Source: Nematostella vectensis (taxonomy: Eukaryota > Cnidaria > Anthozoa > Actiniaria > Edwardsiidae). From it: a DNA stretch of 64,000 nt. Position 1 is the stretch's first letter. Every line of letters begins with the position of its first letter. The stretch is taken from positions 11,265,821-11,329,820 of the forward strand of contig NC_064043.1 of NCBI RefSeq assembly GCF_932526225.1, written 5' to 3'. Position numbers and translations under genes: made by a program. The notes under the pieces were generated by a model. It ran no database searches, had not been told where the DNA came from, and saw only the letters and a list, made by a program, of their open reading frames with translations. Positions 22,247-34,657 of the stretch are shown here, in pieces.

Positions 22247-25200
22247 CTATAGATTCACATCTTCAAGTTTTGACTCTAAACACCCGACTGATTCATTGTT
22301 TGCCCCCTTGTTTTTGCCCTTCTTCTTTTGCTTCTTCTGCTCTGGTTTATCATCTATTGGTGCCGGTTTCACAAACTTCAAGAAGTGCAAGTCCTGTGGG
22401 AGGTACGGGTGCAGTGCTTGAGGCATGACCACACCCTCTTCGGTTTGGTTGTTCTCCAGGATTGCGCATATCACTCTAGAGACAGCACACATTGTAGCAT
22501 TCAACATATGCACATATTCAGTCTGCAAATAGAATCAAATAGTTTATTAGTAACGAGGTTTCTTTAAGTACAAATTCAGGGTCATGGTAGAATAGGAGAA
22601 CAGGATATCTCCCCAACTAATAAAATAGTAATGTTTAGTTTTACATCACAATTAACATTTGGATACATGGCCTGACCAAATGCACTTCACATGACTGACT
22701 TTAGTTTACATTCAACAGTTTACATTCAACAGAATGTGTAAGTACTGTCACTGAAATGGTACAGTTGGCGTAGTCAGGTGCGGTGAGAGAAATGGGTCTT
22801 ATCCGAAAAGAGGTGGGTGGGGGGGGGGGGGTAACAGTCTTTGATGATGAAAGGCAGGTCATAAACACTCCTGACCTGCACCTGTACCTAAACATTATCA
22901 TGAATAGAAACAGAAATTGCTAAGTACAAGCAAATTAACTATGGGGAGGAGGGCTGTTAACTCACACTAACACCCATCTTCTTCGTCTGTCCAAACCGCA
23001 CTTGTAGTCTCCTGGCTTGGTAGTCAGTGCAGTTTGAGCAGGAAACTAGTTCCCTGAATGCACCACTAGCTGGGAACCATGCCTCAAGGTCTAACTTCTT
23101 TGCCGCTGCATTATTCAGTGCGCCTAAAATGGGGGCATGTGAGTATCCCATTAGAAAGGACTTTAATTGTACTTTCTAAAAAAAAACTTTCTAATATAAT
23201 ATAATATTCAGGCCCGTAGCCAGGTCCGCTCTGATGAAGGAAAATTGAGTACCACTGCGAGCTAGGGTAAGCTACAGTACGTAAGAGAAAATGGTCCGCT
23301 AAATGGGTAAACAAACACCCCAGCTCAAAATCCTGGCTATAGGCCTGATATTTTACTGGTCAAAAACCATAGGCGTCAAAAATCTTGTACCAGAAAAATT
23401 GAAAGCCTACAGCTTTGGTTTTGTTCTCTTTTTAGAGGTAAACATGACAGCATTCATGCGTGGTGTTCCCATTTAAATATCTTTTTGGGAGCTGATGAAA
23501 TTTAACTTTTATTCTCCAAAAAGCACTATTTATCTCAATAATTTTCGGTGTCAATTTCAACTCTATATAGAGTTATATAGCATTTCTTATAATTTCTCAA
23601 TATTTTTTCACGGCGGTGCATAAGTAAAATTGTTGACTTAAATCTAGGTAAAACTATTAATATTATTTTGGTACATTGTTTTTGGCCATGGACTGCTCAA
23701 AGTTCTAATGAAACCCCTCTTAAATTTTTTTATGTCTCCAAGAGCTCTATCATTTGAGGATCTACCTCATGCTGTGAAAAAAATAGTATAGCTTTGATCT
23801 GAACTTTCCCTACCTGAGACTATACTGACAATTCTGTAGGGTATTCCCAGTGACTTGTGAAACTCTTCCGCATTTCCAATCATCTCGTCAAATATCTCCC
23901 AAGAAATATTGTCATGGGGGGAGCAGATGACAAACTGTTCAATCTACAGAACACAAGGAAACATCATACAACAAAGCAGAAAAACATATTTGAAACAGCC
24001 AAATTCATAGTTTCATGCCTCCCATTTTCATTATTATCATCATTTATAATTATGCATTATTATTTGTATCATTATACTTTTAGGACTACATATTTCATCA
24101 TTAGATACTGTAGGTATGTAATATAATGTGAGTTAAATTTAATCTTTGTATTTACATGTAAATTCGCACCATCAAGTATAGTAGACTATCAATATCATCC
24201 CTAAAGTCAATAAAATTTTAGGGATGAGTTGAATGACTATGTGCAATGAGACAAGAAGTTTGAAAAAGTATTCTGGTTGCATAACTACAAAATGACTAAA
24301 ATTTCCTGTCTGTCTTTCTTTCTCTGTCTGATATCTGTCTGCTAATCCAATGGTCTGTCTGTCTGCTTCTCTCTGTCTGTTTTCATGTTCGCTAATCCTA
24401 GGACCTGCCCATCTGTCTCACCTTCTCAAACTGATGCACTCTGAAGATGCCTCGGGTGTCCCTGCCATGAGCCCCTGCTTCCTGTCGAAAACAGGTGGAG
24501 AACCCGGCATACTTTTTTGGGAGGTCGTTCTTGTCCATCCACTCACCACGGTGGAATGCAGCAATTGGCTGCTCGCTGGTGGCAATCAGGTATTTCTCCT
24601 CATAACCCGCCTCGTCTGCACCTTTGCCAACAACCTGCAAGTGATCACAGCACAACCTCAACTATCAGACAGGCCCCGAAAAAGTCAACAAGGTGTTGTA
24701 AATGGCTCGTAGCACTTGTTATCAGACAAGGAAGTATAATTTATAGGTCTGAATAGAGCTACAAAAGTTAAATATTAACAGTGTCTGTTAATATCTCTGT
24801 TGTTAACACTATTCATTGTTAATTATACTTTTCTAACAGACTAGCCACCATAAAGGTACAATATTTCCCAGACACTTTGTTAGCATATTTCAAGAGACTT
24901 AAATTTTGCAATTTAGAGGCAAAACTATTTTCTGTATTGTGAGGGAAGTTGTTGTAACTGTTAAAAATCTTTGCTTTATTCAGTCAAAACAACAAAATAT
25001 TTTGGGCATAGATGCAAATAAAATGTGCTTTGCTGATTTCATGATCCTGTTCCCAGGAGCAATGTTACTAATTGGATTGTAGTGGAGTACCTTGTAAAGC
25101 TCTTCATCAAATTGGCTGAGCTGCGCCACTTCTTGCATCACTTCTTTTCGCATGAAGAAAGGTGTACTCAGAGGAATAAAGCCCTTCCCATACAACATAC

Positions 25201-28200
25201 GTGTGGCATGCTGAATCAGAGCATGTTCTAAGAACACCAGTGGGCCCTAGCGAGAAGTTATATTGTGTTAGCACTTACAGATAGCACAGCCAGATATTTA
25301 CAACAAAGATATCCAAATAAACACATGAGGATAAACAACAGTTAATAGAGACACAAAGCTTGGCTTGCTCTCAATGTTTTTATCATTCGCACATGGTCTT
25401 TCCGCAATTCTTCTAATGAAAAAGCACATGTCTTGCATCACACCTATGCAGTAGTTGCATTTGTCCATGTAGGCCTCCTATGATATCCTCTCTTGTTTCA
25501 TAGAGAAATATCTTGGTATTCATCTATCTCAAATAAGGTCAACTCAAGACCCTGTGTATTGTAACCTGCATGGGTTCATGGACAACATATAAATGACAGA
25601 ATCCTGGTCTCTGAGGACCATGTGAATTTTTACAGGCATATAAACAAAAATACTACTATGTACCTTATCACACTTAATTTTCGCGACGTCAAAATTTCTC
25701 AATTCTGAGATGGCGATTCGCAACACTTTATTTTCGTGATTTTACTATTTTCGTAAAACCAGATAACTTTATTTTCGCTATTTCGTGATTTTGGGATAGA
25801 AAAAAAAAACAAGCAAAACGAGTGGGATTCAAATGTGCTGTAATAATTAAAACTGAAACAATTTGTAACAAAAAGATGCGTGGCCTAAATTTAGTTTCAT
25901 AAAAATCTATAAATATGAGTCCAACACAACCCCTTACAGTACTATATGTACATTAGATGACTAAATAGACAAAAGGCTTCTTGTGTACTCACTTAATTTT
26001 TGTGCATACTTATTTTCGTGACACTTAATTTTTGTGTCACTTTATTTTTGGGATTCTTTAAAATTGTGAAATTTGCAAAATTAAAGCGATGCGAAAATTA
26101 AGTGTAATAAGGTACAAATTCCAGCCCCTAAATTTGTTTTTCTAGTGCTTTATTGTTGGTTTATTTGGTACCCATGAAGCACTGCAGGACACATGGATCT
26201 TCCAAAGGCAACCTTATTTACTGTAAATGATCTAATAAACGCTAGGGGCATTTACTAAATTTTGATGGTCCCAGGGGGGCATTAATTAGATAGGAGGCTT
26301 TAGATAGGGGGTGTTTAATAGATCATTTACAGTAATTAGGTGTTTATGGAACCTTTAAAAAGTAGCCTCTGCTTCCAGCGACGACAGACCCCCGATCTAT
26401 GTCAACACCATCAACCATGTGAACAAGATCAACATGAGAGTACTTCTTACGGACAGAACAGTCTCCAACGATTCGATCCACAGGGTTTTCATCCTTATGA
26501 AATGAAAACAATACAAGTAAATTAAGTTCTCAATATAACATTTGTAGATAAAGACACAAGGAAAAGAGATGATAATCCAGAATTACCTCATCATTACTTA
26601 TACGAACTGAGTCGTGCAATATATTGCCAACTTCAAATAGTTTCTCGTTACGGAGCTTTTCAAGCCTGGCAACTTCCTCATTACACTTGGCCATACCATC
26701 ATCCACAAGAGTGCGGACTATCTTGATTTGTGTGACAGTCAGTTGCTGAAAGAATTAACAAGTGAATAGCAGGCAAAGGGAATAACTTAAAGCAAATATC
26801 AGGCAGCAAGAACCGCACAAGGATAACCACTTGTGTAAATGAAGACAAATTTTAAATGGATTTTTGTACTATAAATTTTACTGGCAGGTACATGACAAAA
26901 AAACTGCAAACTAAATCTGGAAATGAGGGGACAGTAAGAATAAACAGTTAAAAAGACTCTGAAGCAATAGTGGTTTAAGGCTGATCTTTAGTGGTATGCA
27001 ACATGCCTACAGTACAAGGTGTCTTAGCTCTGAATTACACACTATGACTTTCGTAGTCAAGCACTCTAGCAGAGTGGTAGGGGGATTTACTCTCTACGAC
27101 TCACGTTGTAGAGGTGTTGCGAATAAGTTGCATAGACTACCATAAGTCATGCTTTCAGGATGTTCATACGTAGGTAAATTGTTGGTTTTCATTGCATTTG
27201 AAGATCTAGTGGCTACCTGCAACATTTCAGCTGTAAGTTCTTCTAATCCATCAAGCACCTCCTTTGGTAGAGTCTCATCATCACCCACAGGCTCTTTTTT
27301 CTGATAAAATAAGAATAAAAGTTCAATTATTGAAGGGGGAGGGGAGAGATTTTGGTAATTTGTGGTGTTTCAACCAGTTATTGATAGGGAGGGGACAACA
27401 TGGACATATTTTAAATGTCTCCCTGTCACTGGTTTGCTGTGTCCCAAATGGTTCTTTTCTAGTATATTTTTGTAAATTTTCCAGACTTAACCGCAGGTGT
27501 AATTTTGGCTATGTTTATAGCGATGCTGAACACATTCCTTCATCAACAAGCAAAAAATGGACCAAGCTAGCCCCCTTCTCTGAACATTCCTGGCACATTT
27601 CTATGTAAATATGTGAATTAACCCTTTCACTCCTGAGTACTTTTGAGCAAAATTGTAAAAAAACAGCCTGAAAACAGAAACCTCCCCCCCCCTATTTCAA
27701 GTCCAACACTACCAGTTAAGCTTAGCTACTGCTGACCCAAGACGGTATGCCTTGAAGTTTCCAACAATGCACTGCAGTGCCTTTTCTTTCTAGCGATGGC
27801 ACTGCTACAGCCTGTTGCTTACAACAGTTTTGCTTGTAATTTGCTTAACACATTGACCCCTCAACCGGCCTGTACCGGCTTTGGGAAGTACCCACAACCC
27901 AAAAAATTCATAAATGCAAACTAAACACAACAAGATGAAGATACTCAGGCATCAGTCTAAGGGATAAATGGTCTTGAAGATATGCATCCAACCAAGGTGT
28001 TGGCAACTACTCTTAAGCCAAATAATAGCACAGGTTCTTTGACAAATTTCAAATCGAACAAGGAAAGAAAAGCAGAATCACCCCTCTCAATAAAACGCTC
28101 AAAATACAACACAAGGGAGAGAGATCAGCAAACACAGCTCAAGACACAAATAGATACCTTTATTCTGATCCGCCAGGTTCATTTCCATGGCCTCAAAACA

Positions 28201-31200
28201 CAATGTCCACTCCTTGAAGGCTTGTAAAACCATAAAGATGCCTTTACGTATTGAAAAGCATTCTGGGAGATCCAGGAAAAAATTCACGAGGGGAGGGCCA
28301 GTCAACACTCCTCTCCCCAAAGTCAGATGGTTTTTTTATAAGTCTTTTCACCCCGAAGCCAAACAAATCAATTCCAGGTCATACAGGCCCAGAATAGCAG
28401 TGTAAACAATTTTGGAATCAATTTGTTTTCAGAAAAGACAGCATTTAGGAGAGGGTGATTCATTAGAAAATTATTTTCTCATCCAGGCAAAGCCAAACAA
28501 GAAAAAATCATCATGAATCCACCTTTGCTTGCAAATATCCATAAGCAAAGCACTCAATTATGCCCCAAAGGACTTCATAATGTCCTGACACACTCTCCTA
28601 ATATGCTCATAGCTGTATTTTTGATGAAAAATACAAGCAACCATCAACGTGTGCTGGCTTCAGCACATCGACGAGGGATTAAAAGTGGGGACCGCAAAGC
28701 ACTGTTGGAAAGCTTGGATACCGCTGACTAGGTGCAGCTGTGTTTGACTTTGACGGGCTGTATAAAACTGAAAATAGGGGGGGAGGTATCTGTTTTCAGT
28801 CTGTTTTTGTAAATTCAGCTCAAAAATAGCCAGAAGTCAATGGGTTAAAAATTACAGCTTTTTCACATCTGGCGAGTGCCTTAGGACATCATGAAGTCTT
28901 TTTGGGCATAATTAATGATGTGCTTATGGATGTTTGCACGCTGAGGTTGATTCAATGGGATAAATCCTTGTCTGGGCTTCACCAAGTGAGAAAGGAATTT
29001 TCTGGTGAATGGCCTCATACTCTCCAATGTGGGCCATCTTTGCTACCCAACCTTATTCAAAAATTGTTTTCAGGCTTATTCTGGGTTCCTTGGACCTGGA
29101 AATGTTTTGTTTGGCTTCGGGGCAAAGAGACTGTTATGATTGTGGGGGAGGAGATTGCACGCCTGTCTGTCAAGGTGTTTCCAAGACTCCCATGATGCAG
29201 TGCAGGCATGCAAAATAGGCTAAACATGGTGACTCGCTTCTAATGGAGGTTCTAGCATTAATTTTTGTGACTGATTGCTGTAAAATGGGACCTGACGGAG
29301 CGCAATACAGGTATCTATTTGTGACTTGATCTGTCTTTGCTTGTCTCTATTTGTAGTTCGGAATTTTGTGTCTTTTTTGGTAAGAAATGTTTCTAAGTTT
29401 AAGCATTTGTTTATGAATTGGTCAGAAATTAAGGTTGATATTTTGACAAAAGAGTCAATTCTATTACATTGCTTAGATGCGCTTTTGAAGGTCGTCTATG
29501 CCTTGGAGGAATCTATGAGTATCCGGGTCTGGTGATGTTTAGTTTGCATTTTTGACGTTTTGGAGTTGGGCCTATATTTTACAGGCGTCTCAGGGCGTTA
29601 TGGCAATGAAAGACTTAATCCTTTATCTAATATTTGCAGGATTTAGTGTTACGTTATTACCGCCCTAATACAGTAGAAATTTAGTTCTATATACGACGTT
29701 TTGCACTTTTTGTCGGTTTTCTTAAAAGAATCTCTTCATACATGTCAGCTGGCAGGTTTGCTCATGTGGTATTGATAGTTTATGCTCCTTAGTTTTTCAA
29801 TTACATAGCCATGTGAGCTGAAACCCTAGCCCCAGTTAGCCTATGTGTAGCCGCTGACTCGCGAAAATTATCCTCTCATAGCGTCTGTGCAACAGCAGCT
29901 ATAACCGTGTTCTGTGACACTGTTGTAATAATTTTGAATAAATTAATATTGACAGCTATGCATGGGTTTTTTCTTATTCAGCGCACGAAACACGTTCAGG
30001 TTTCGGCAAAACAAACATTCCAACATCTACCTATAACACTACTACTTTTTAAGTGCACATTTCTTCATTTTAAATCAGTTAAGTATACCTGCATTCTTTG
30101 TGAGAGGGTTATTAAGAAATATTACAAATGGTATCTCATGGATAGCAAGTGCTTCTCGACTTTCAGCGTTCAAAGTGATGCAGGAGTTGCCGTGATCTGC
30201 TGTTTAAAAGGAGAAATTTGGAAAAAAAACCTAGCCCCTTTGGATAGAACTTTTGAAACTAACTAAAATAACGGAATTCCTTGGTAAATGAAAGACTTTT
30301 CGTAGCCAGTAGAAAGGCTATCAAAAGACATCAACATCATCGTCCAGAAAAGCGGAGATAGCCTTCTCTTGTTCTTTGTGTGGTTTCTCTATCCCAATTA
30401 ACGTTGAAACATCTTCTATGGCTGAGCTTAGGACAGATTTATTGCGTAAAGGTGGTAGAGTCGTAGTGTTTTTCTCAATATTTAAACCGCTTGATAAACT
30501 CACACCGTAAATAGCGGGAACCCATAATTTCAACCTCTGATCTGAGCCAATCATAATATGTAAGAGAACTTTTTAAGTGAGTGGCCAATCAGAGACCATT
30601 ATAGGTTTTCCTGCTAAAGCTGTGACATCACGGAACACAACTATTGTCGCCATTGCGTAGAGACTACGAGATGAGATTTTCGCAAGTCAGCGGCTACACG
30701 TGGGCTAAGCCCCAGTGAATAAACAAAACTCCTTAAAAACCAAACAACTGAACGCTCTGCAGACTCCCCACGGTTTGTTACTATTACTTATAGATCTTCC
30801 AGTAGGTGGTGGTACTTATCTCAAATATCATACCAATGTTGTGATGGTCATACAAAATGAAGTGCTTCATTCTCCCTCCCCCCCCCCCCCCCCCCCCCCC
30901 CCACCACACACACACACACACAAAAAAAACCAGCCAACCATATAAAAAGCTTCCTCTGTTGGCAAAAAAGCGCTGTGAGCGGTTTGGGGAGAAAAGAGTT
31001 GCCTTTCACATATCGCATGGTTTGGACATGTCGTTTCGCCTCAGTGGACATGACACGTTGCCTACTTGCCCCGGGTACCCACTGGAGCTAATGTCTCGAC
31101 AATAAAACCCGTCCGCAAACGGTGCGTAGTGTTTTGTTAAGTTCTTCTTCCTCACCCCCTCCCCCCTCCCCAAGAAGTTTTGCCAGGTTAGCATTTTCGT

Positions 31201-31735
31201 TTTCTTTCCTGTATTTTCTGCCTGCAGAGGAGGCTAAATGTAACATTCAATTTGACTTACTAGACATAAAATACCCTGGAATAATTTCCATTTTACACCT
31301 CTTCATCATTTAATTGTATATGTATTTAATTACATTAATACAGTATATTTTAGCATTACTGCCTGGATATCTAAAGGGTCGTCTATTTTCTACAAGGTTG
31401 TAAGTCAATTAAATTAGAAATTGTCCACGTGTGGTTTGGCTGAATAAACCCGCTCTCTCACCTTCATTTTGTCGCCGATCTGCTTGCTACACAAGTTCCG
31501 AAGCTTGTTCCAATTGTCTTTAGAAAACCGAACTATAATCACAACACAAAGTTACTACCCTTATATTTTCATTACGCTGTAAATGCAAGCAACACTCACA
31601 TTTTCTCCATTGAGTATCGGCCTCAACAACTTTGTCAACCAAAGTCACGTCGGAATAACGCTTGCTCTGGTTTTCCCGTATTTTATCTGGGTTGCCTCCT
31701 TTATCTGCACGGTAAAGGTCGAGATCCAGGACCAT
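22247..31735 (-). CDS. SARS1: Cytosolic seryl-tRNA synthetase
   Basis: The enzyme charges tRNA-Ser with serine for cytosolic translation. There are ten coding exons: 31735-31600, 31532-31462, 27300-27217, 26745-26587, 26493-26353, 25246-25091, 24634-24422, 23943-23814, 23123-22966 and 22522-22247. All phases agree and give 507 residues (human protein about 514). The N-terminal tRNA-binding arm begins [20 protein letters not shown]. Class II motifs follow: motif 1 region in [19 protein letters not shown], motif 2 around [20 protein letters not shown], and motif 3 region in [19 protein letters not shown]. The C-terminal tail is lysine-rich ([11 protein letters not shown]), as in animal enzymes, where the tail carries the nuclear localisation signal. 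The donor at 22965 was chosen because only it keeps frame into [12 protein letters not shown]. The second intron is 4.2 kb and full of transposon remnants. Confidence 0.97.
23209..23347. mobile_element. MITE with CAGGCCCGTAGCCA ends, copy 2
   Basis: The ends read CAGGCCCGTAGCCAGGTCCG and CAAAATCCTGGCTATAGGCC TG, an inverted pair about 139 bp apart end to end. It is the same family as 16775-17131 with most of the interior missing. It lies in a seryl-tRNA synthetase intron. Confidence 0.7.
26219..26335. mobile_element. Small palindromic repeat (MITE)
   Basis: The sequence starts TACTGTAAATGATCTAATAA and ends TTAATAGATCATTTACAGTA, so the ends are near-perfect inverted repeats of about 22 bp around a G-rich core. 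Partial relatives appear near 1318-1345, 1560-1640 and 15972-16035. It lies in a seryl-tRNA synthetase intron. Confidence 0.75.
27617..28848. mobile_element. piggyBac-like non-autonomous transposon
   Basis: The left end reads TTAACCCTTTCACTCCTGAG and the right end, read inward from the other strand, TTAACCCATTGACTTCTGGC. The arms stay similar for about 150 bp, for example CAGCCTGAAAACAGAAACCT against CAGACTGAAAACAGATACCT. TTAA flanks followed by CCC(T/A)TT are typical of piggyBac elements (known family feature). No transposase ORF remains. It sits in the 4.2-kb intron of the seryl-tRNA synthetase gene. Confidence 0.6.
28260..29200. repeat. Diverged large inverted repeat
   Basis: The left arm at about 28260-28620 and the right arm at about 28850-29200 are diverged reverse complements. 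Clear anchors are CCCCGAAGCCAAACAAA on both arms and CATAAGCA near AATTATGCCC. The left arm overlaps the piggyBac-like element at 27617-28848 while the right arm lies outside it. This suggests an older element with several rounds of insertion. The ORFs over it have no recognised domain. Confidence 0.5.
29827..30715 (-). mobile_element. Inverted-repeat element carrying a RecQ-type helicase fragment
   Basis: The ends are inverted copies: TGTGTAGCCGCTGACTCGCG AAAATT on the left (about 29844-29870) and its reverse complement, GCAAGTCAGCGGCTACACGT, on the right (about 30681-30702). Between them, on the minus strand, lies a piece of helicase coding sequence. The element is about 890 bp, so it is far too short to be autonomous. 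DNA transposons of the Academ superfamily are known to carry a helicase next to their transposase. Linking this element to them is an inference. Confidence 0.6.
30262..30554 (-). pseudogene. RecQ-like helicase fragment, decayed
   Basis: The reading frame has [20 protein letters not shown], the Q-motif region that precedes motif I in RecQ-type helicases. Directly after DVDVF there is a stop. In a shifted frame the next residues read [13 protein letters not shown], clearly a damaged Walker A (normally LPTGxGKS). Nothing of the later helicase motifs is left in the element. It is a pseudogene fragment, probably brought here by the flanking inverted repeats. Confidence 0.65.
30882..30921. repeat. 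Poly-C and (CA)n microsatellite
   Basis: A run of about 20 C is followed by ACCACACACACACACACACA. Proline- and glycine-rich ORFs in this place are produced by the repeat. Confidence 0.9.
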
Positions 31736-31811
31736 TTTTGAGGAAGAAGATGACAGGATTCGCCGGAATACAAAAGAAATCCTTACAGTTCGAAGCTGAT
31801 GCAATGTTGGT

Positions 31812-32042
31812 GAGAAAAACTTCATGGAAAAGGGTGATTCTTCATGTATGACTGAAACAATGAGAACCTTGTGCAAAATCCATACGCTAGGTACACTACC
31901 CCAGCCGTCGTCAGCTATCAACTGCAATCTCATGCTCTCAATCTCATAAGGACAAGGCGCACTATCTTTAAATTTTCGTTGTTTCAATTCTCATTGTTTC
32001 AGTCATACATGAAGTACCACCCTTTTCCATGAAGTTTTTCTC
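31812..32042. repeat. 54-bp near-perfect inverted repeat upstream of seryl-tRNA synthetase
   Basis: The left arm 31812-31865 and right arm 31989-32042 match as reverse complements at 52 of 54 positions, with a loop of about 123 bp. Anchors are GAGAAAAACTTCATGGAAAA and CATGTATGACTGAAACAATG. It lies 77 bases 5' of the seryl-tRNA synthetase start codon, so it is in the promoter or leader of that gene. It could be a MITE remnant or a functional hairpin. Confidence 0.8.
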
Positions 32043-32115
32043 TCCATGAAGCCCTGGCTCCCCTTGGATGACATAGTGCGAAACAAAATTAATGAAAAAA
32101 ACAAACTTTTTTAAA

Positions 32116-32267
32116 AGACGAGTGTAGTCTAGTGCGCCTTTTTCAAGATTCACAATTGGAACTGTTACCAGAACGAAGTGAATCTTGAATCTTGAAAAAG
32201 GAGCTTTAATACGGCCAGAGAACACGCAAAAAGTAAACATAAACACAACACTAGACTACACATGTCT
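32116..32267. repeat. Nested hairpin upstream of seryl-tRNA synthetase
   Basis: Two nested inverted pairs are seen: AGACGAGTGTAGTCTAGTG (32116-32134) with CACTAGACTACACATGTCT (32249-32267), and CCTTTTTCAAGATTCAC (32137-32153) with GTGAATCTTGAATCTTGAAA AAGG (32178-32201). The second right arm has an internal duplication of ATCTTGA. No coding capacity is seen. Confidence 0.7.
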
Positions 32268-32531
32268 TTTCAACAAGTTGTTTATATTTTTCACTTGTTT
32301 TGTTTTTCGCCCTATGTTTACCGTAACTATCATTAGGGACAAATAAGGAGCTTGGGCTACCTGTGATGCACTTGAGTATTACAGACACAGAAAATGTAGA
32401 ACGCCGCGGACGTTGGATTTGCGCGTGCGCAGTTCTCTACATTACAACTACGTTTTCAACGACGTGAAAAGGGGGCGATCCACGTAGTAATTGAAAGTGT
32501 AGTAGCAACGTCCAGCACGGCGCGCGCCAAT

Positions 32532-33540
32532 TATTTGAACGTCAACGTTATTTCATGCACGTAGTTACGTGCATGACACGACCATCATATCGCGACCTAG
32601 TTACGCACGCTTCGCGTGGTTAGTAGGATACTACCCTTGACTTGAACGATCTTAAAGCAATCACAAAATGTGCTAAATGAACGTCATGTCGTAGCTATGC
32701 CTCCGTAGTATGCCTACGGAGAGAGCACGTGCCGCGCCACTGGAACAAAAATACGTGGGTCTTTGTTTATAATTAAGTGGGTAGGGTTGTTGTCGGCGCT
32801 TGGAATTCGACAATTAAATCTAGAAATAATTGACCGCGTTTTATACTGCAGCTGTTAGTAGAGAAGGATGTCTGGATTTGACAGATCTGGGGGAATTGAA
32901 AACGATGTTCGTCTCTATTGCCTCCAGCACCTCTCCTCATTTCATCTAAGTTTAGAGGGGGTCGCTGTGTTGAGCACGTGCAAGATACGCCCACCTGCCC
33001 TCTATTTCGTTTTTTTGATGCGCGACAAAGTCTTGAAGCTCTACTAAGATGGTATTTGCGTTATTGATATTTCTGTACAATTATAACTGAAGTGATTCAA
33101 GTACTTTTCTATAAACCTTTAATTCGGTATCTCGAGCCTCCTAAGGAAGAAGATCAAATCAATCTTTTACGAGACATGCAGTCGTTTCTTCTAGGGTCAG
33201 ATACATTATGGTCGAAAATTTTACCATTTTTACCAATTTTACCAATAAAATTGGTATATATATTAAATTTTACCAATTTTACCATGTTTTTGAGTGTCAC
33301 CCTAAAAACATCACCATTATGCTCAAAATCATGCTCGTGTACCATTGTGCTCGAGTGATGCTGTCCAAAAAACTCCCCCCTCTCCCTTTCCCCAATAAAA
33401 ATGGCAGTCATTAAAACTTAGAACGCAACATTTTGTCTATGTATCTACTTGTAAAGTCCAGAAGCCCACTAATAACAAGTTTCACAACGGCTTTTATCTT
33501 AAATGATGTCCAAAAGTATGTACAACACATCTAGTTAGAC
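32532..33540. repeat. Segmental duplication, copy 1
   Basis: This block starts TATTTGAACGTCAACGTTAT and ends ACATCTAGTTAGAC. It matches 33951-34657 in the same orientation with many substitutions and small indels. Copy 1 has an extra insertion at about 33220-33455 that begins with ACCATTTTTACCAATTTTAC. No gene is seen in either copy. Confidence 0.8.
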
Positions 33541-33950
33541 GCAATAACATAAATATGTTTCATTTACAAGAGTTTGACCACTTTGAGTTTAGTGCCAAAC
33601 CGCACTAAATGTCCTGCAGTCTTTTAGTCCTGATGGACAATGACAATGAACAGGAATGATCTTTGGCCAAGAGTCTGCTTTACTTTGGGGAGTATTAGGT
33701 TTCTCCTTGCATTTCTGCTGTTTACGTTGTGAATGGATTCAAACTCCTGGAATCGTTCTTTAATGTATTCAGGCAGTAATCCATTGATTGCTTTAAAAAC
33801 CAGCTAAACTTTGATTCTGGCCACTCTTTTCGGTGGAACAATTCCAAGCTTTTCAATGAAACAGTGTTGCTGGTAGCGCATCCCAACTTTTGTCTTAGAT
33901 GATCCTGGACGCGCGCTTCTGCAATTTCACCATTGTGACTGTATGTGTGG

Positions 33951-34657
33951 TATTTGAACGTCAACGTTATGTCATGCAAGAAGGGTATCATTTGCACGTG
34001 TCATGTCGGCATATCGCGACCTAGTCTTTGCTTGGTTAGTAGGATACCCTTGACTCGAATGATCTTAGTGCAATCACAAAATGTGCTACATGAACGTCAT
34101 GTCGTATCTACTCTGTGCCTACGGAGAAAGCACGTGCCGCACCACTGGCACAAAAATACGTGGGTCTTTGTTTATAACTAAGTGGGTAGGGTTGTTGTCG
34201 GCGCTTGGAATTCGACAATTAAATCTAGAAATAATTGACCGCGTTTTATACTGCAGCTGCTAGTAGAGAATTTGACAGATCTGGGGAAATTGAAAACGAT
34301 GTTCGTCTCTATTGCCTCCTGCACCGATCCCCTTTCCATCTAAGTTGAAGAGGGCGTAGCTGTGTTGAGCACGTGCGAGATACACCCAACAACTCTCTTT
34401 CGATTTTTTGATGCGCGACCAAGTCTTGAAGCCCTACTAAAATGGTATTTGCGTTGTTGATATTTCTGTCAATAACAACTAAAGTGATTCAAGTACTTTT
34501 CTATAAACATTTAACTCGGTTAGACATGCAGTCGTTTCTACAAGGGACAGATACATTATGGTCGAAAATTTAATCCAGAAGCCCACTAATAACAAGTTTA
34601 ACAACAGGGTTTATCTCAAATGATGTCAAAAAGCATGTACAATACATCTAGTTAGAC
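33951..34657. repeat. Segmental duplication, copy 2
   Basis: This is the partner of 32532-33540, offset by about 1,419 bp, in the same orientation. Shared landmarks are GACCGCGTTTTATACTGCAG, TGGGTCTTTGTTTATAA and GATACATTATGGTCGAAAAT. Around 34543-34889 the ends AGGGACAGATACATTATG and CATAATGTATCTGACCCT form an inverted pair, which suggests a MITE at this edge. Confidence 0.75.

Noticed and set aside
28902-29218. ORFs of 97 and 69 residues in the seryl-tRNA synthetase intron
   Set aside because: They fall on an arm of a diverged inverted repeat and show no domain or splice context.
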